Assembly (NCBI GenBank): GCA_024741835.1 | Contig: JAENRP010000285.1 | Span: 1 to 58,021 of the forward strand | From: Diplocarpon mali | Taxonomy: Eukaryota; Ascomycota; Leotiomycetes; Helotiales; Drepanopezizaceae | DNA: 58,021 nucleotides | Reading direction: 5' to 3' | Part shown: piece after piece, positions 10,426 through 21,641 of the stretch | Layout: each line of letters starts with the position of its first letter | Numbering within the stretch: the first letter of the stretch is position 1 | Position numbers and translations under genes: made by a program | Notes under the pieces: generated by a model | Databases searched by the model: none | Seen by the model: only the letters and a program-made list of their open reading frames with translations | Told to the model about the DNA's origin: nothing

Positions 10426-12517
10426 CAACATAACTCTTGCATTGCAAGCCGAGTGATCTGAGATCTCATGGACAATGAGGGGGAAAGCTTCAATTATGGC
10501 TTGTCCCGGCTGTGTGGAACCATGTTTCTGCGGTTCTGTGGACGGAAATATGCCACTGTGCTGGTCATTTTGCTGGCCGGGATTGCGTCTCATGAAGCGA
10601 ATAGCCTCATGAAGCGAATAGCCCAGGATCAATGAAAAGTAGCTTGCAGGACATTGCAAATTATCTGCGTGGATTTTGAATGCTTGCAAACTGGGCTTTG
10701 GAGCCATCACTCAACCTTCTCCCTGCATGCCTGCAAGTCGAGAGTTCGGCGGCTCTCTCCTGCGCGCATACGTATATTATCCACCAATCTCTCCCTGGCA
10801 CACGGGTTTCCTTGCACCTACAGGCCGACGACCCTTGAGTCCGACGAGCCAGAATGATGCAGCATCGCCGGTGCAGCAAGATTGGTATATCCGAGCAAGT
10901 GACAGGCGGGTGGAGGTTCTGGTTGGAAATACTCGTCGTCGTCAGAAACACCACTGCTTCAGTGGTCGGGGGTGGAAGTCTTTTCTACTGGACAGGTCTT
11001 CCGGCTTTGTATGAGTTGCGATTCCAATTTACGAGGTGCATTCACTACCAAGGCCCGGTATAGCGGCGCTCGCTTGACCATGGATACCATGTAGATAAAA
11101 GCGGCTCGCAGGACAGCTTGCCCGCAGGACAAGGGGGGAGAGATCAGTCGGCCGGTTGAGAAGTCATCTGTGTAGTGAGCATTCTAGAAGGACAAGCGAG
11201 CGACGTAAACAACAAGGCGACGAAAACAAGCGAGCGACGCAAAAAACAAGGCGAGGAAAAAAACAATCAAGCGGGTGTGTATCATGACTTCGCCCGACTG
11301 TGTACAATCAATTCCGAGCGCCTGCCTCAGTACTCATGCGTCCGCCACCGCCGCACATGTATACGATGCAGACGGACGACCCCAAGATCTTCTTTCCTAG
11401 CAAAAGTGTGGACATGGCTCTCCTGAAGAAACAGCTGGCCAAGCATCTTGTAACGTAGGGCTTGTCAGCTTCCCATCTGTCCATTTAGCAGAGGTCGACC
11501 AGATACGCCCCAGTGCCCAGCCCCTATCAGCTCTTCTCAACAACACCAGTCAATAGACGGCTGGTCTCTCCCCTAGTCGAAGGAGAAGTGGAGTTTTGCT
11601 CAACTCTCCAAGCCCAAATAATCTTGGCCGAAGGGTCCGTCTTAAAGCTGGAAACCCCCCCTCAACCAGATCGTCTTCGGAGAGCTCCAGATGGGGCGGA
11701 TCATTCGGGTCTTCTCGGAGGGAATGTGAGCAGGGACATCGTCGCAGCACCTGCGTTCGTTTCGGGTAGCGCAGCACGAATCGAATCTGGCCGAGGCCGA
11801 CGAGGAGCAATCATGGCAATCAGAGTGCCGGCATGCGTACGAGTCGAATGCGTGCTGGGTCAGGGCAGGAAATTGCTTTCCCTGGGTGGAGCGATGGCAA
11901 TGTCATGGATTCTTGAGCGTGCTATGTCGGTGTATATTAGTCAACAACCCGAGACGTGACCGACCGGTCTGGTTTCGACTACATCAGATGGGCTTTTGCT
12001 ATCTCTGATGGAGTGATCTGTCTGGAGGCACATGTCGGAATTCGCCTTCAACGAGAATACCAACGAGCTGGGCTGAGCAGCAAAGCTCTCTTGTCCGTCA
12101 CAGACATCAAAATTCCCAACATCCGATCGTCTGTTTACCCCGCCACTTCCGAACATCCCTGGGAGTGAGAGAGGGCCGACGGAAAAGGTCGGCCTCGGTC
12201 TGAGATGTGTAGTCGACAGTTCGCCCGGTACTCGGTAGCGAGGCTTGTTTTCCATATGCCTAAAAAGACAGTAAAATGCCTGGATCGTGGCATCATTCTC
12301 TGTTTCCCTTCCCACATTAGATTTCCTCTCACCGGTCTTTACTGGGATCTGTGCCGGGCTTTGAGTAGTGGCAGCTACGAAACTGTCGTTTTCATAGCCG
12401 TTAAGACCTGTCCCGATGCCCAAGCCGTGCTCGCGCGACGAATTCCCGTTCTCACCAATATCTGCACCCCCTTTGCATTCTCACGCTTCTTCCGCTACCT
12501 GCGCGTAGAATCACAAC
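10426..12517. other. 2.1-kb interval without supported genes
   Basis: Balanced base composition, with many short overlapping frames. At about 11190-11260 there is an A-rich direct repeat (AAGCGAGCGACG twice). A 42-codon frame from 11329 (MRPPPPHMYTMQTDDPK) ends in a lysine-rich helix-like tail but has no recognisable family. Together with the broken genes on either side this looks like decaying intergenic DNA. I see no promoter or RNA gene I can defend. Confidence 0.45.
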
Positions 12518-13120
12518 ACCTGTAGAAGCCCACTCCCATGCGGCAACATCGGTGCGTCCGAGTATCAATCCGGCTGTCTTCTGCTGCCGCGTGATGTTGC
12601 TGAAGACAACAACACCCCCGCGGAAGCCGTGTCCCGTAACGTGATCGAGGCCGGCGTGCCTCTCGTCGGGGCAGTACCCGATGGTTCGGCGCCAGTGCAG
12701 ACTAGCAATATCTCCAACGCTGTGTTGCCCGCGTGGCGCGGTGCTGTCGTCTACAGGTACCTGAAGATTGGATGGAATTCATCGGCGACCGTACGGGGTC
12801 AGATGGAAAAGGACCAGGACTCCTTGGCCCACGACAAGGTTCCACAGCTTGAAGTCGTGACTTTTGAGAGCGGCGCCCACCTGAACGAAGCCCATTATCG
12901 GCGACTGGACTTTCGAGATATCTTCTTCGGCGAGCTGCAGGCCAAGCGGCTAGCTCTCAGGATTAAATCGTTATTGACGCAGCAGCAGGTGTTGGTATTG
13001 ATGTATGGTCAACTGCGAATGATGGGCGTTTGTGCAACGCATAGACTGTGCGACTACCAACCCCACGAGACATTCATACAGCACCGAGTAGCTAACTACA
13101 AGACTTTTGCCGAATATTGA
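12518..13120 (+). pseudogene. C-terminal fragment of a berberine-bridge (BBE)-type FAD oxidoreductase
   Basis: A continuous frame reads CLLLPRDVAEDNN, then SNAVLPAWRGAVVY and, near the end, LEVVTFESGAHLNEAHYR with DIFFGE about nine residues later. This matches the C-terminal third of FAD-linked oxidoreductases with a BBE domain, where an NPAWR segment and a P-x-S-G-A-Y-L-N-E-A block precede W..FFG, L..IK and the terminal YDP..LFY. Here the terminal YDP motif is absent and the end (LLTQQQVLVLMYGQ) is unlike the family. No N-terminal FAD-binding (PCMH) domain with its flavin-linking His or Cys is found upstream. The piece is therefore a truncated relic. Such enzymes oxidise secondary metabolites or sugars. 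Confidence 0.62.
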
Positions 13121-13611
13121 CGCAAATACCCCGATGCAGATTGTTCAACCTTCCCATGACCACCGGATCTCAACATGGTAAACAAGTTACCCGAAAAGCT
13201 CTAGGCTAGCTAAACGAGAAAAAGGGGTTTAAGCGAGTAGCGGCGTGGTGCTTTTATCAGACTGCACGGACCACAACGCGTCTGTCACTTTGACACCAGG
13301 TACAAATCTCGGCAGAGCTTAGGATTTGAGCTTCACAGCAATCAGCCACACAACAAATTCCAGGATGTTTCTCGCTTCTACAGCTTTGTAGCATTTATAA
13401 TTTCGGAAGCCGTCAGAATGTCTCTCACTCGTACCCGTCCGACACATTCCGGCAGCGTTAAACCTCGTTAGAATCCTTCGTCCGCAGGGGACATAACGAA
13501 GTTGAAAAAAGCGTATGTGCTTGAGAGAGTGAGGAAACCCGGCCGGTACTCGACCTGGTAGGAATGCGACGCACAAGCCGAGGGTCTCAAACACATGAAG
13601 CATAAGAGCTA
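13121..13611. other. Spacer between two relics
   Basis: About 490 bp with no open frame of note on either strand and no repeats. The minus-strand 111-codon frame at 13319-13654 has no recognisable features. Confidence 0.4.
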
Positions 13612-14328
13612 GAAGCGATTGAGCGATGCAGAGCAGGCGTGGGAGAAAGCTCAAGCCGAGCTTGCCCGCGAAGCCGAGACTGCTTCAATTCCTCCAGAGG
13701 TAGAGATCAAATCTGGTATCTACCCTGTCTTTAGGATTTGAATCGTATGCTAACGAACCACTTAGAGAGCACCGACTCGCCCGAGAACTTCAAGTTCAAG
13801 CAACGGCCCTCTGCAGCAGCTCCCGACGAGACATGCACCGCCACGAAGAAGCACAGGATCAGTGCTGCGATCACAGAAGGCAGGGAATGATGTGAGAACG
13901 CGCCGAGAGTCGAGCTGTCGCCAGAGTTAGGGGTAGTCGCTGCCCTGGCCCGCGATGGTCACAATATATTTCTCACAGGTGCTGGTGGCTGCGGGAAGAC
14001 GGCGACCGTCAGGGGAATAATGGCTCGGTTTGATGAACAGGGGTTGCGACACGAAGCTCTGGCTCTGACTGGCATCGCTGCATTGCCATCGGGTCGGGAG
14101 ACGGCGCATTCGTTCATGGGCTGGGACCATGACTCAATGCCAGCGCCGCAGCTGTCCTGGGCGTCGCGGAAGGCTATGCGATTATGGACTGCAGAGATAC
14201 CGTATAAGCTGGCCTATCCTCTGTGGCCATCAACGGTGCATTCGGTTACGAACCAGCTCACTGTCACGATACGTTCAAGAATCGGAGAATTGAGAACCCT
14301 CCAAGGACTAAGAAGGGGAAAGACCTGA
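13612..14328 (+). pseudogene. Broken Pif1-type SF1B helicase fragment
   Basis: Two exon-like blocks. The first (from about 13612) encodes a charged helix (EQAWEKAQAELAREAE) and ends at an intron-like unit (GTAGAG donor, GCTAAC branch, CACTTAG acceptor at 13761-13765). The second reads in one frame through one TGA stop (13888-13890) into ELSPELGVVAALARDGHNIF, Walker A GAGGCGKT (13978-14001), then ALALTGIAAL (motif Ia position; Pif1 enzymes have ASTGIAA) and TAHSFMGW (T-x-H-S-F-x-G in Pif1). Reading is lost after about 14220, so Walker B and all later motifs are missing. Pif1 helicases unwind G-quadruplexes and act at telomeres; related helicase domains occur in Helitron transposons. No Helitron Rep domain or termini are visible. 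Confidence 0.68.
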
Positions 14329-14740
14329 CGCGACCAACCAACCTGTGCAAAAGCTTTGGCTTTTAGCACGCAGGATAGAATGGTTTATACGGTACTTGCG
14401 CCACCAGCGGGATACTGGTCCCTTTGCGATGACCAAGTGCTGGTATCGCTCATCAGTATTGTGCCCTACAAGTATCATATTGCAACAATGTGATACCTTT
14501 GAGTAGACCAGCAGATCAGACCACTTGCTTCGCGGAACGTTATACGGGAGCAAGCGTCGATGAGATGTAGTTTGACATGCAATTGTCAAAAGTCAACGTT
14601 AGATCTTCACCGGCCCTGAACAGCGCATATCGCATATGTGTTCTGTGTCTGTACAGCACATCAATTTAACCTCATCCACTGGTATATCCACACCCGCTTT
14701 CCCTCCTTCTCAGACGCCTGACGCCCATTCTGCGCTGCCC
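14329..14740. other. Intergenic
   Basis: About 410 bp between the Pif1 relic and the convergent 3' end of the PPR gene. No gene or repeat is seen; probably the 3' UTR of the PPR gene plus spacer. Confidence 0.5.
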
Positions 14741-16861
14741 TTACAACTGCAGTTCCTTGACGAGCGGGCCATCCATCGCTAGTCTCCTAGTACCGACCCC
14801 ACGTTGCGCACGTCTAATCGCCCTGCGTCTATGCTCCTCTTTGACCTGGCCATTGAACGAGAGCTCACCCGTCAAAACCTGGTACCGGATCTTATCAGGT
14901 AGAAATAAGGACCACTTACGCACGATATCAGGTAGTGTCTGGAACAGCCAATTCTCAGAGTCCCAGAGCTGCTTCGTGCCTTGGCTGAGTAAAAGCCGCA
15001 CCCATCTCTTGACGTACTGCCGATTGCGCCCGACACGCAGGAGAGTAAGCACATAGTCGCGGACTTGCTTCTCGATGATGTGTTTCGGGGCCTGATGGCG
15101 CATGCTGGTGTTTAGAGCTATGTTCTTGCGCGACAGAGCCAGTACGTCTTTCTTGAGCACTTCCCGGGCCTCCCCCATCCGTTTTTGCATTTCTCCAAAA
15201 CGCTGGCGGTAGGCCAGATTCGTGATGTAGAAATTGTACATTTTCAACGTGGGTTGAACGTTGTAGGGCTCAGAGATCATTGTTTGCCAGAGACTGCTCA
15301 CTGCTTGAGGTGGAAGTTGACCAATCTCGCGACCAGTGTACAGTGGTACGCGCTCTCTGTCATATCTCTTGTTGGTGGTTGACTTCTTCTTCGCGAGGAC
15401 GAAAGTCCACTCCAGGAGCTCTTCCCAAGCATCGATAGGAACTGGGATCGAGTATTGGCGAGAAACGTGATCGACGAGGCGTAAAGCAACCGGTATGTTG
15501 TTGTTGATGCCATAAGCGTGGCACAGAGTGAAGAGGAAGTGTCTTGAAGGATAGAATGGCGACCCGGGATCGTAGCTTATGGCTGGCGGGGGGTCGTTTG
15601 TAGCCATCAAGGTTGGGACATCTATAGCCCATACTCGTTTGAGAATTGCTTCGACACCGGTCATATCACCCTCGCGTGCGAATGCTATGATCAACAGGCG
15701 GAAAGTCTCCTCGTTTCCTGCGATCCCCGCAGTAACCATTTGTTGGAACACTTTTGCAACCTTCCCCTTGATTCCCCGGTCAGGCCCAGCGCGATGTCCT
15801 CCGAGTGTGTGAGGTACTTTGTCCCAGTGTCGCGGGAGCAAGTTATCAGGAATCACGCGGAGCCGCTGCCTCTGGTCTGGATGCGTGATATCTCTCCAGC
15901 ACTTCACATCAAGATAAAGATTATAGCACTCTGTATCAGGGCTTAGAGTCGACCTCTTCACAGTCTTAGTCACCCTATCCCTCCATATATGCACTGGCTT
16001 GGTCAAACTTCTCCAAATCTCTTCAGCAGCTTCTGCATGTCCAATGGATCGCGCACATCTGAGCATGTATTTGTGGTCTGACAGGGTAAGCGGCCATGAT
16101 CGTTGACGTGCGTCCATAATGTCCTTGATTTGCGATAAGAATAAACCAGAGAATAGGTTATAATCCTCCGGTCTGACCTGCTGAGATAGTCCTAGAAGTC
16201 TCATTGACCGCGTGCCGACTGTTTTGTACAATTCCATCTGGCGATCAATAAAATGCTTCGGATCAATACAGCGCAGGACCTCAGAGAAGGATGCTGGGGA
16301 TAGAGAACCCAGGATAGATGGGACGCCTTTTTGAAGAGCGGCAAGACTCAGGACAATCTGCATGACAGCGTGAGGGTCTTGAGTCCGTAAAGCAGAAAGT
16401 AAAGCCTGCTCCTGCTCCTCAATTGACGGTGGTGCTTTATGAGAGTCGAAAGGTCTGACTGGCAACGCATCACCAGAAGCTCCCATCTTGGCGCGCCATT
16501 TCGGACGGGATTGTACACGAATGTAATGGCTGATGTCTTGCCGCCATGCTTTGTACTCCGAAGATTCCCACGTCTCCGCTGGCTCCAGTTTGATCTCTTG
16601 TTCCCGTGGTTGTTTGTATCCTTGAACCTGCGCTTTCTCCACAACTGCGCCGTTCACTGGCTCTCCAATACCCTGGCTCTTTGCACACTCTCCACCCGCC
16701 ACTTCGAAGAGATCTTGTGCCTGTCCCGATGCGAGAGAGAGCTGGCGAGAGCTGCTGAGGAACCGTCGAAGCCGGAGCGCATTAACGCGACTCGGTACTC
16801 CGCGCGGGCACGAAGCTATTCGAGACTCGATTGCCTCCAGCTTGAACTGGAGGGTTTTCAT
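14741..16861 (-). CDS. Mitochondrial PPR-like expression factor (ATP13/CYA5-like)
   Basis: Large intronless gene. Started at MKTLQFKLEAIESRI it encodes 706 aa; an upstream in-frame ATG (16924) would add 21 residues before what looks like a mitochondrial targeting region (basic, Ser/Arg/Leu-rich, few acids: SRVNALRLRRFLSSSRQ), so the shorter start is preferred. The body is all-helical with pentatricopeptide-like pairs: KVAKVFQQMVTAGIAGNEETFRLLIIAFAREGDMTGVEAILKRVW is a clear PPR-style unit (roughly 370-420), and HFLFTLCHAYGINNNIPVALRLVDHVS with WEELLEWTFVL resembles the fungal mitochondrial ATPase-expression (ATP13/Aep2) domain. The C-terminus is very basic (RRRAIRRAQRG), fitting RNA binding. 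Predicted role: stability or translation of a mitochondrial mRNA in the matrix; which mRNA cannot be read from the sequence. Confidence 0.7.
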   Translation of the reverse strand: MKTLQFKLEAIESRIASCPRGVPSRVNALRLRRFLSSSRQLSLASGQAQDLFEVAGGECAKSQGIGEPVNGAVVEKAQVQGYKQPREQEIKLEPAETWESSEYKAWRQDISHYIRVQSRPKWRAKMGASGDALPVRPFDSHKAPPSIEEQEQALLSALRTQDPHAVMQIVLSLAALQKGVPSILGSLSPASFSEVLRCIDPKHFIDRQMELYKTVGTRSMRLLGLSQQVRPEDYNLFSGLFLSQIKDIMDARQRSWPLTLSDHKYMLRCARSIGHAEAAEEIWRSLTKPVHIWRDRVTKTVKRSTLSPDTECYNLYLDVKCWRDITHPDQRQRLRVIPDNLLPRHWDKVPHTLGGHRAGPDRGIKGKVAKVFQQMVTAGIAGNEETFRLLIIAFAREGDMTGVEAILKRVWAIDVPTLMATNDPPPAISYDPGSPFYPSRHFLFTLCHAYGINNNIPVALRLVDHVSRQYSIPVPIDAWEELLEWTFVLAKKKSTTNKRYDRERVPLYTGREIGQLPPQAVSSLWQTMISEPYNVQPTLKMYNFYITNLAYRQRFGEMQKRMGEAREVLKKDVLALSRKNIALNTSMRHQAPKHIIEKQVRDYVLTLLRVGRNRQYVKRWVRLLLSQGTKQLWDSENWLFQTLPDIVRKWSLFLPDKIRYQVLTGELSFNGQVKEEHRRRAIRRAQRGVGTRRLAMDGPLVKELQL

Positions 16862-17261
16862 GGGCGCTGTATGTGAGGTGCCCGCAGGCCGAAGTTGATC
16901 TTGAAATTGACTGATACAATACAATAATGGAGCAAGGAAGTCGAGCGGCAGTTCATGGTCTTCTGGGGATAGTGGAGAAGTGGAGAAACCAAAACGCCAA
17001 CGACCTCCGGAGCTAGCCTCTAGCGCCCGGCTGAAGGTTCAGATGAAGTTCCGAGCTTCCTGGGGAAACACTCTTGTCAACGGACTCAAGGATCAGGCAG
17101 AAATACTCCAAGCCAGGCATCAACTTGACCAAGCTCCGACCGCCGATATCAAATTTACGTGCACGGGCAAGCCGACACTGTGCGATATTCGATCGGAGTT
17201 TACTTGATATACCAGCTTCCGCCAACTCGTCGATACAGCCTCGACTCCATCTCTACAGGAT
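16862..17261. promoter_or_regulatory. Divergent promoter of the PPR gene and LSM3
   Basis: 400 bp separate the start codons of the minus-strand PPR gene and plus-strand LSM3, so both promoters and 5' UTRs must be here. No TATA box is evident. The sequence just before the LSM3 ATG (CTCTACAGGATATGG) resembles a 3' splice site, so a 5'-UTR intron is possible. Confidence 0.6.
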
Positions 17262-17732
17262 ATGGCCGACGTCGACGATGGAGCGTCTGCTCCCGCAGAA
17301 CCGCTCGACCTGGTGCGCCTGTGCCTCGACGAGGTCGTATTTGTGAAGCTACGGAGCGACCGAGAATTAAAGGGGAAACTACATGTTGGTGGCAATCTGC
17401 ACTCCTCTCCTCGGGCTCCTTGCGCGCCGTGACTGATGGGAGAGCAGGCGTACGACAGTCATTGTAACCTAGTGCTGGGAGATGTGGAGGAGACAATTTA
17501 CGTGGTGGAGGAGGAGGAGGATGAGGAAGAGACCGTAAAGGTACGGCTCGACGTCGACCTATTCTCACGGCTGTACTGAATGGAATCTGCCCACAGACAA
17601 TCCACAAGAAGTCGGAGATGCTGTTTGTTCGAGGTAAGCGCGCCTTGTCCAATAGTCAAAGTCGAGGTTCCACGCATTGACTGTTGTCAAGGCGACAGCG
17701 TAGTTCTCATCTCTCCCCAGTCCTCATCCTGA
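17262..17732 (+). CDS. LSM3: U6 snRNA-associated Sm-like protein LSm3
   Basis: Subunit of the Lsm1-7 (cytoplasmic mRNA decay) and Lsm2-8 (nuclear U6 snRNA) rings. Four exons: 17262-17384, 17448-17540, 17597-17633, 17692-17732; joined they encode 97 aa, the usual LSm3 length. Sm1 motif: [20 protein letters not shown] followed by [19 protein letters not shown]. An acidic loop ([13 protein letters not shown]) follows, and the Sm2 motif is [14 protein letters not shown], with the RNA-contacting RG pair. Introns are 63, 56 and 58 nt and all junctions keep phase; the first donor is a weaker GTTGGT, the last acceptor TCAAG. The gene is invisible to single-frame ORF finding because every exon is short. 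Divergently transcribed from the PPR gene. An ordinary housekeeping gene. Confidence 0.93.
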
Positions 17733-18268
17733 AAGCAGAACACCGTCGCGAGAGGAGCACACAGAGCTGGAGCGGGATTCTCGTTTCTGGAGATTATCGA
17801 GGTATACCTACTGTGGGCTTGCAGGACATGTTGAAGGTCAAAGATGGCGGGGCTATCCTCTGCAATATCCTGCGATATCGCAGCACTCGGAACTCGACCA
17901 GATATCAGAGTATAGAACCTTGACAAAGCAAATGACGATGTTCTGGGGTGGATGGCTTCGCGTGTCTGAATCAACCCTGTCGTGTCGATCAATCAATGCA
18001 AGTGACTCGAGCCCAGTGATGATTCACGATTGCCGCCTCGGCTTTTATCGATAAAGCTTTCCCCGGAAGAGTCATCCTCCCTAGGTTCATGAAGAGCTTC
18101 GACACCCACTGCCCGCCATCACAGCCATCAACAACTGAGCAGCGTCTTGAATCCGCTCCGAGTCGATCCAGCATACTCGAGGGTCGCAGACGATCTAAGG
18201 AATACAGCAGAGAGCCACGGCAGACATCCGATATCAGACGTTCCGATCAACAAATACCCCACTGGCCC
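17733..18268. other. Intergenic, LSM3 3' end and GTPase-gene promoter
   Basis: 536 bp between two plus-strand genes. No ORF with recognisable features. A run of overlapping GATATC-like and CGATATC motifs (17870-17900, 18230) is seen but not assignable. Confidence 0.45.
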
Positions 18269-20255
18269 ATGGCGAGTAAAGCGAAACAGCTTCCGCACGA
18301 GCGGCGCAAAGGCGAGGCCGTGTGTACTTCCTCAACAAACTGAATCGGTACAGGCTGACCACACCAGGCCTTGAGCGAGTTCGCAGATTACGTCGAGCTT
18401 CAACAGAAAGTCCGCTATCCACCTGCTGCCCCTGGCGCAAACCCCGCCATCGAAGAGCACTCGGAACTCGATATTCTAGACTCTCTCGACCTCGCAGATG
18501 CTTCCCCAGCCGTGCGTTTAAGAGATTTGCTCTTGAGTCACCACGACGACGCGTTCGTGAGGCTGGTCAACGTGTTAGAGAGCCGGATAGAGGAAGGGCA
18601 CGGCGAGGCCGTTTTCGATATTGGGTTCGAGAACAATGGTGATTCTATGGCCTTGAACAAGGAAGAATGGGACATCGGCATGAAGCGATTCCGAGAGGCT
18701 GCCGGAAAAGTGCGTGCCGATTGCCAGATCCTCCTCACCAGGAATGTTGGAGGTGAAGAGGAGGCTGAGAGCGCTGCAAATGAGAAGGACAAAGACTGCA
18801 GCGGCAAAGTCATGGTCAGGCAACACCCCGCCACCGTTGAAGAGGTCATCGAGACCCGGATAGCCGTGGTAGGAAACGTCGACGCTGGGAAGAGTACCAT
18901 GCTGGGCGTTCTCGTCAAGGGAGGCCTGGACGATGGGCGAGGGAAAGCTCGGGTTAATCTCTTCAGACACAAGCACGAAATTGAGAGCGGGAGAACGAGT
19001 TCGGTGGGGATGGAAATCATGGGGTTCGATACCATGGGCAAGGTTGTCACTGCTGAAGTTCCCGGTCGGAAATTGACATGGGAGGAGATTGGGAAGCGCT
19101 CCGCGAAGGTCATCACCTTTACCGATTTGGCTGGCCACGAGCGCTACCTGCGGACGACGGTCTTCGGCCTGCTCTCTTCCAGCCCGAACTACTGCCTGTT
19201 GATGGTCGCTGCCAACAACGGACTCATTGGCATGAGCAAGGAGCATCTGGGTATTGCCTTGGCGTTGAATGTCCCAGTCATGGTGGTCATCACCAAAATC
19301 GACATCTGTCCGCCTCAGATCTTGGAACAGACTATCCAGCAAATCACCAAAATCCTCAAGAGTCCCGCGGCGAGGAAGATCCCCATGTTCATCAAGAACA
19401 GGGAAGAATGCGTCAATACGGCTACCCAGTTCGTCAGCCACCGGATCTGCCCCGTCTTCCAGGTGTCCAACGTCACTGGGGAGTCTCTTGATCTGGTCCG
19501 GGGGTTCTTGAACATCCTCCCGCACCACGGCCACTACGATGCCGAGGCGCCGTTCGAGTTCCACGTCAATGACACCTTCTCGGTGCCTTTCGTCGGTACT
19601 GTGGTATCTGGCATCGTCAAAAGCGGCGTGGTCCATTCTGGCGACACGGTCGTGATCGGGCCCGACTCGCTGGGACAGTTCACCACGACAAGTATCCGAT
19701 CCATTGAGAGGAAACGGATCCCAGTGCCAGCGGCATCGGCAGGGCAGTCGGCATCGTTCGCTCTGAAGCGTGTCAGACGAAAGGATGTGCGGAAAGGAAT
19801 GGTCGTCCTTCCGAAAGTCGAACAGACCGTTCCCAAGGTGTACCGGGAGTTCGTGGCCGAGGGTCAGCAGCACCTTCCCCCGACAAGACTATGACACAGC
19901 TGACAGGCGGACAGTCCTCATCCTCTCGCACGCAACGACCATCAAAACCAAATACCAAGCCATGCTCCACGTCGGCCCCGTCTCCCAGACATGCGCCATC
20001 ATCGACATTGACCGGCAATACATCCGCACCGGCGACCGCGCCCTCGTCGCCTTCCGCTTCGTCCAGCGCCCCGAGTACCTCGCGCCCGGCGACCGGTTAC
20101 TGTTCCGCGAGGGCCGCACCAAGGGCTTGGGCATTGTGAAGAGCGTGGGGTACGATTGTCAGTCACCGCTGAACCCGGACGCGGCGAAGGAGCGGAATGG
20201 GAAGCGTGCTGAGGAGGCGGGTGGCCGGACCTCTGGGGAGGGTGAGCAGGCGTGA
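18269..20255 (+). CDS. GTPBP1/GTPBP2-type translational GTPase
   Basis: Member of the GP-1 branch of elongation-factor-like GTPases, linked in animals to mRNA decay and ribosome rescue; cytosolic. Exons 18269-18319, 18368-19862 and 19915-20255 give 628 aa. The start is ATG GCG (MASKAKQLPHERRKGEA) spliced to ALSEFADYVELQ; the long middle frame has no ATG near its 5' end, only a TTG, so the first exon is needed. The last intron (52 nt, GTCAGC...ACAG, phase 1) restores FVAE-V-LILSHATTIKTKYQA, the expected junction. G1 is GNVDAGKST (about 186-194), G3 DLAGHERYL (about 270-278), G4 TKID (about 326-329). Switch I has the family-like ESGRTSSVGMEIMGFD. Domains II and III follow (GTVVSGIVKSGVVHSGD; RPEYLAPGDRLLFREGRTKGLG). 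The tail is charged and low complexity. Confidence 0.9.
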
Positions 20256-21641
20256 GGTGTATGATCGGTTTCGTTCTCTTGGGGGGGAGGGGGCGTGTCG
20301 TATTGCTTCTGTCGACGCAAGGCTCTGCTGTCCCTGGGAGAGACGGCGAGTAGCTTGGGAGACTGGCGTTCTCGCGAGGAGCATTGATGGGGCCTGCTGG
20401 AGATGGCGTGGAAAGTGATAGCAGGCATTTGGCAGCGGTGGCTTTGGAATCCAGTCTGGATGTTTCCTCAGCTCCCTCCTCGATGTTGTCGTCCGGAGAT
20501 GTGGCCATTCTGTTGGGCCGGCGAGTCTGGTGTGTGTGAAGGAGAGAGAGTAGAAGCCAGGACTTCGGAAGTTGGGGGGAGTTGGTGCATCACACGCCGC
20601 TCGCTTGTCTTCCCACGTGCGGACCTGGGGCAGTTTCCCGGATGGAGAGCAAGACGCACCTTCCGACCGCCTCGGGCGTGCCTTGGGCGATTTGGGTGAG
20701 CGTCGCTTGCATGCCTGAGGACCGCCCGGGTGCTTGCCTCCCTTATCCTCGGCCCTCGCTCCGAGTCGGGACCAGGGGAAAGGGGGAAGACGGCGACTTT
20801 TCCGTGGGACCGAATTCCCGCTCCGCTTCCCGCTTCCCGCTCCACTTGCCGCTCCGCTCCCTGCTCCGCTTCCCGCCATCCGCACGGTGGACCGCTTCAC
20901 TGCACCGGAGCGGAGCGAGGCGGGATGACGTAGGTGAGCGGGTGAGCGGGGGTCACGATGACGTCGGAAGGACGAGGGGGCGAGAGAGGGGGGGAGAGGA
21001 AATATATGAGAGGCCAGCCCAGTCTTGTCCAACCCCCTCCGCGAAAAGTTGTGCGCAGTTCCCAGTTCCCCCGGTCAGGACGGGATCCGTATCTTCATTC
21101 ACGTGGTAAACACGGGACATTTGCAGAGTCCCTGGCTTGGTGATGAAGAAACTTGCTTCCAAGCAGCGCAATGCCATGCCATGCATCCCATCCCATCCCA
21201 TCTCCTCCCCTCCAGTCCAGGCTGCGAGGTTTCCTTGCTCACATGACCGGATGGTGCGCTGCCCAACGCACGTGAACCATCCCCTCGCAGCTTCCTGTCC
21301 TCGCTTGAAAATTCCATCCCCCCGCGCTAGTAGACGTGCGACTTGACGCGGCAGGTGTGGCCCCGAGTCCCCCGTATGTGAGGCAACGACGTCAGCTCTC
21401 GGCTCTCTCGTCGTCCCTGCCTTGGAAAGTGAGTCCAGAGGGACGTTCTCCAACGTCTCTCGCTCGCCTCTTTATAAGACTCCCCGCTGCCCTTCGCCAG
21501 AAAACCCTGGCCGACACCTCCCTCTCCTACAAACAACCATCGCCTCACTCTCCCTCACGCCACGAGCACTTCCATCTTCCACTCCAGCTTCCAGTCCGAG
21601 AGAAGTCATTCAGGAGATCGACTGCTCGCCACCAGGCAACC
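20256..21641. other. 1.4-kb GC-rich intergenic region, promoter of the hypothetical gene
   Basis: No supported gene; the long frames on both strands are GC-driven. Holds a CATCCCATCCCATC run at about 21181-21205, a Ser/Pro-codon-like CGCTCC/CGCTTCC repeat (20817-20875) and CRE-like sites (next entry). The region next to the ATG at 21642 is C/T- and CACC-rich, like many fungal 5' UTRs. Confidence 0.5.
20926..21394. promoter_or_regulatory. Cluster of CRE/ATF-like TGACG sites
   Basis: TGACGTA at 20926-20932, TGACGTCG at 20959-20966 and GACGTCA at 21388-21394 lie in the 700 bp upstream of the hypothetical gene. TGACGTCA is the binding site of ATF/CREB bZIP factors (Atf1/AtfA type, stress response). 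Such sites also occur by chance in GC-rich DNA, so regulation is an inference. Confidence 0.35.

Noticed and set aside
10042..10710. 222-codon continuous minus-strand frame
   Set aside because: Only its middle (signal peptide and PSCS) is meaningful; the CFEM cysteines need splicing into another frame, so the long unspliced frame is chance.
14308..14589. 93-codon minus-strand frame between the Pif1 relic and the PPR gene
   Set aside because: No motif, and no support from neighbouring splice sites.
18575..19873. 432-codon minus-strand open frame
   Set aside because: Exact antisense shadow of the GTPBP1-type gene, whose sense frame has all G motifs.
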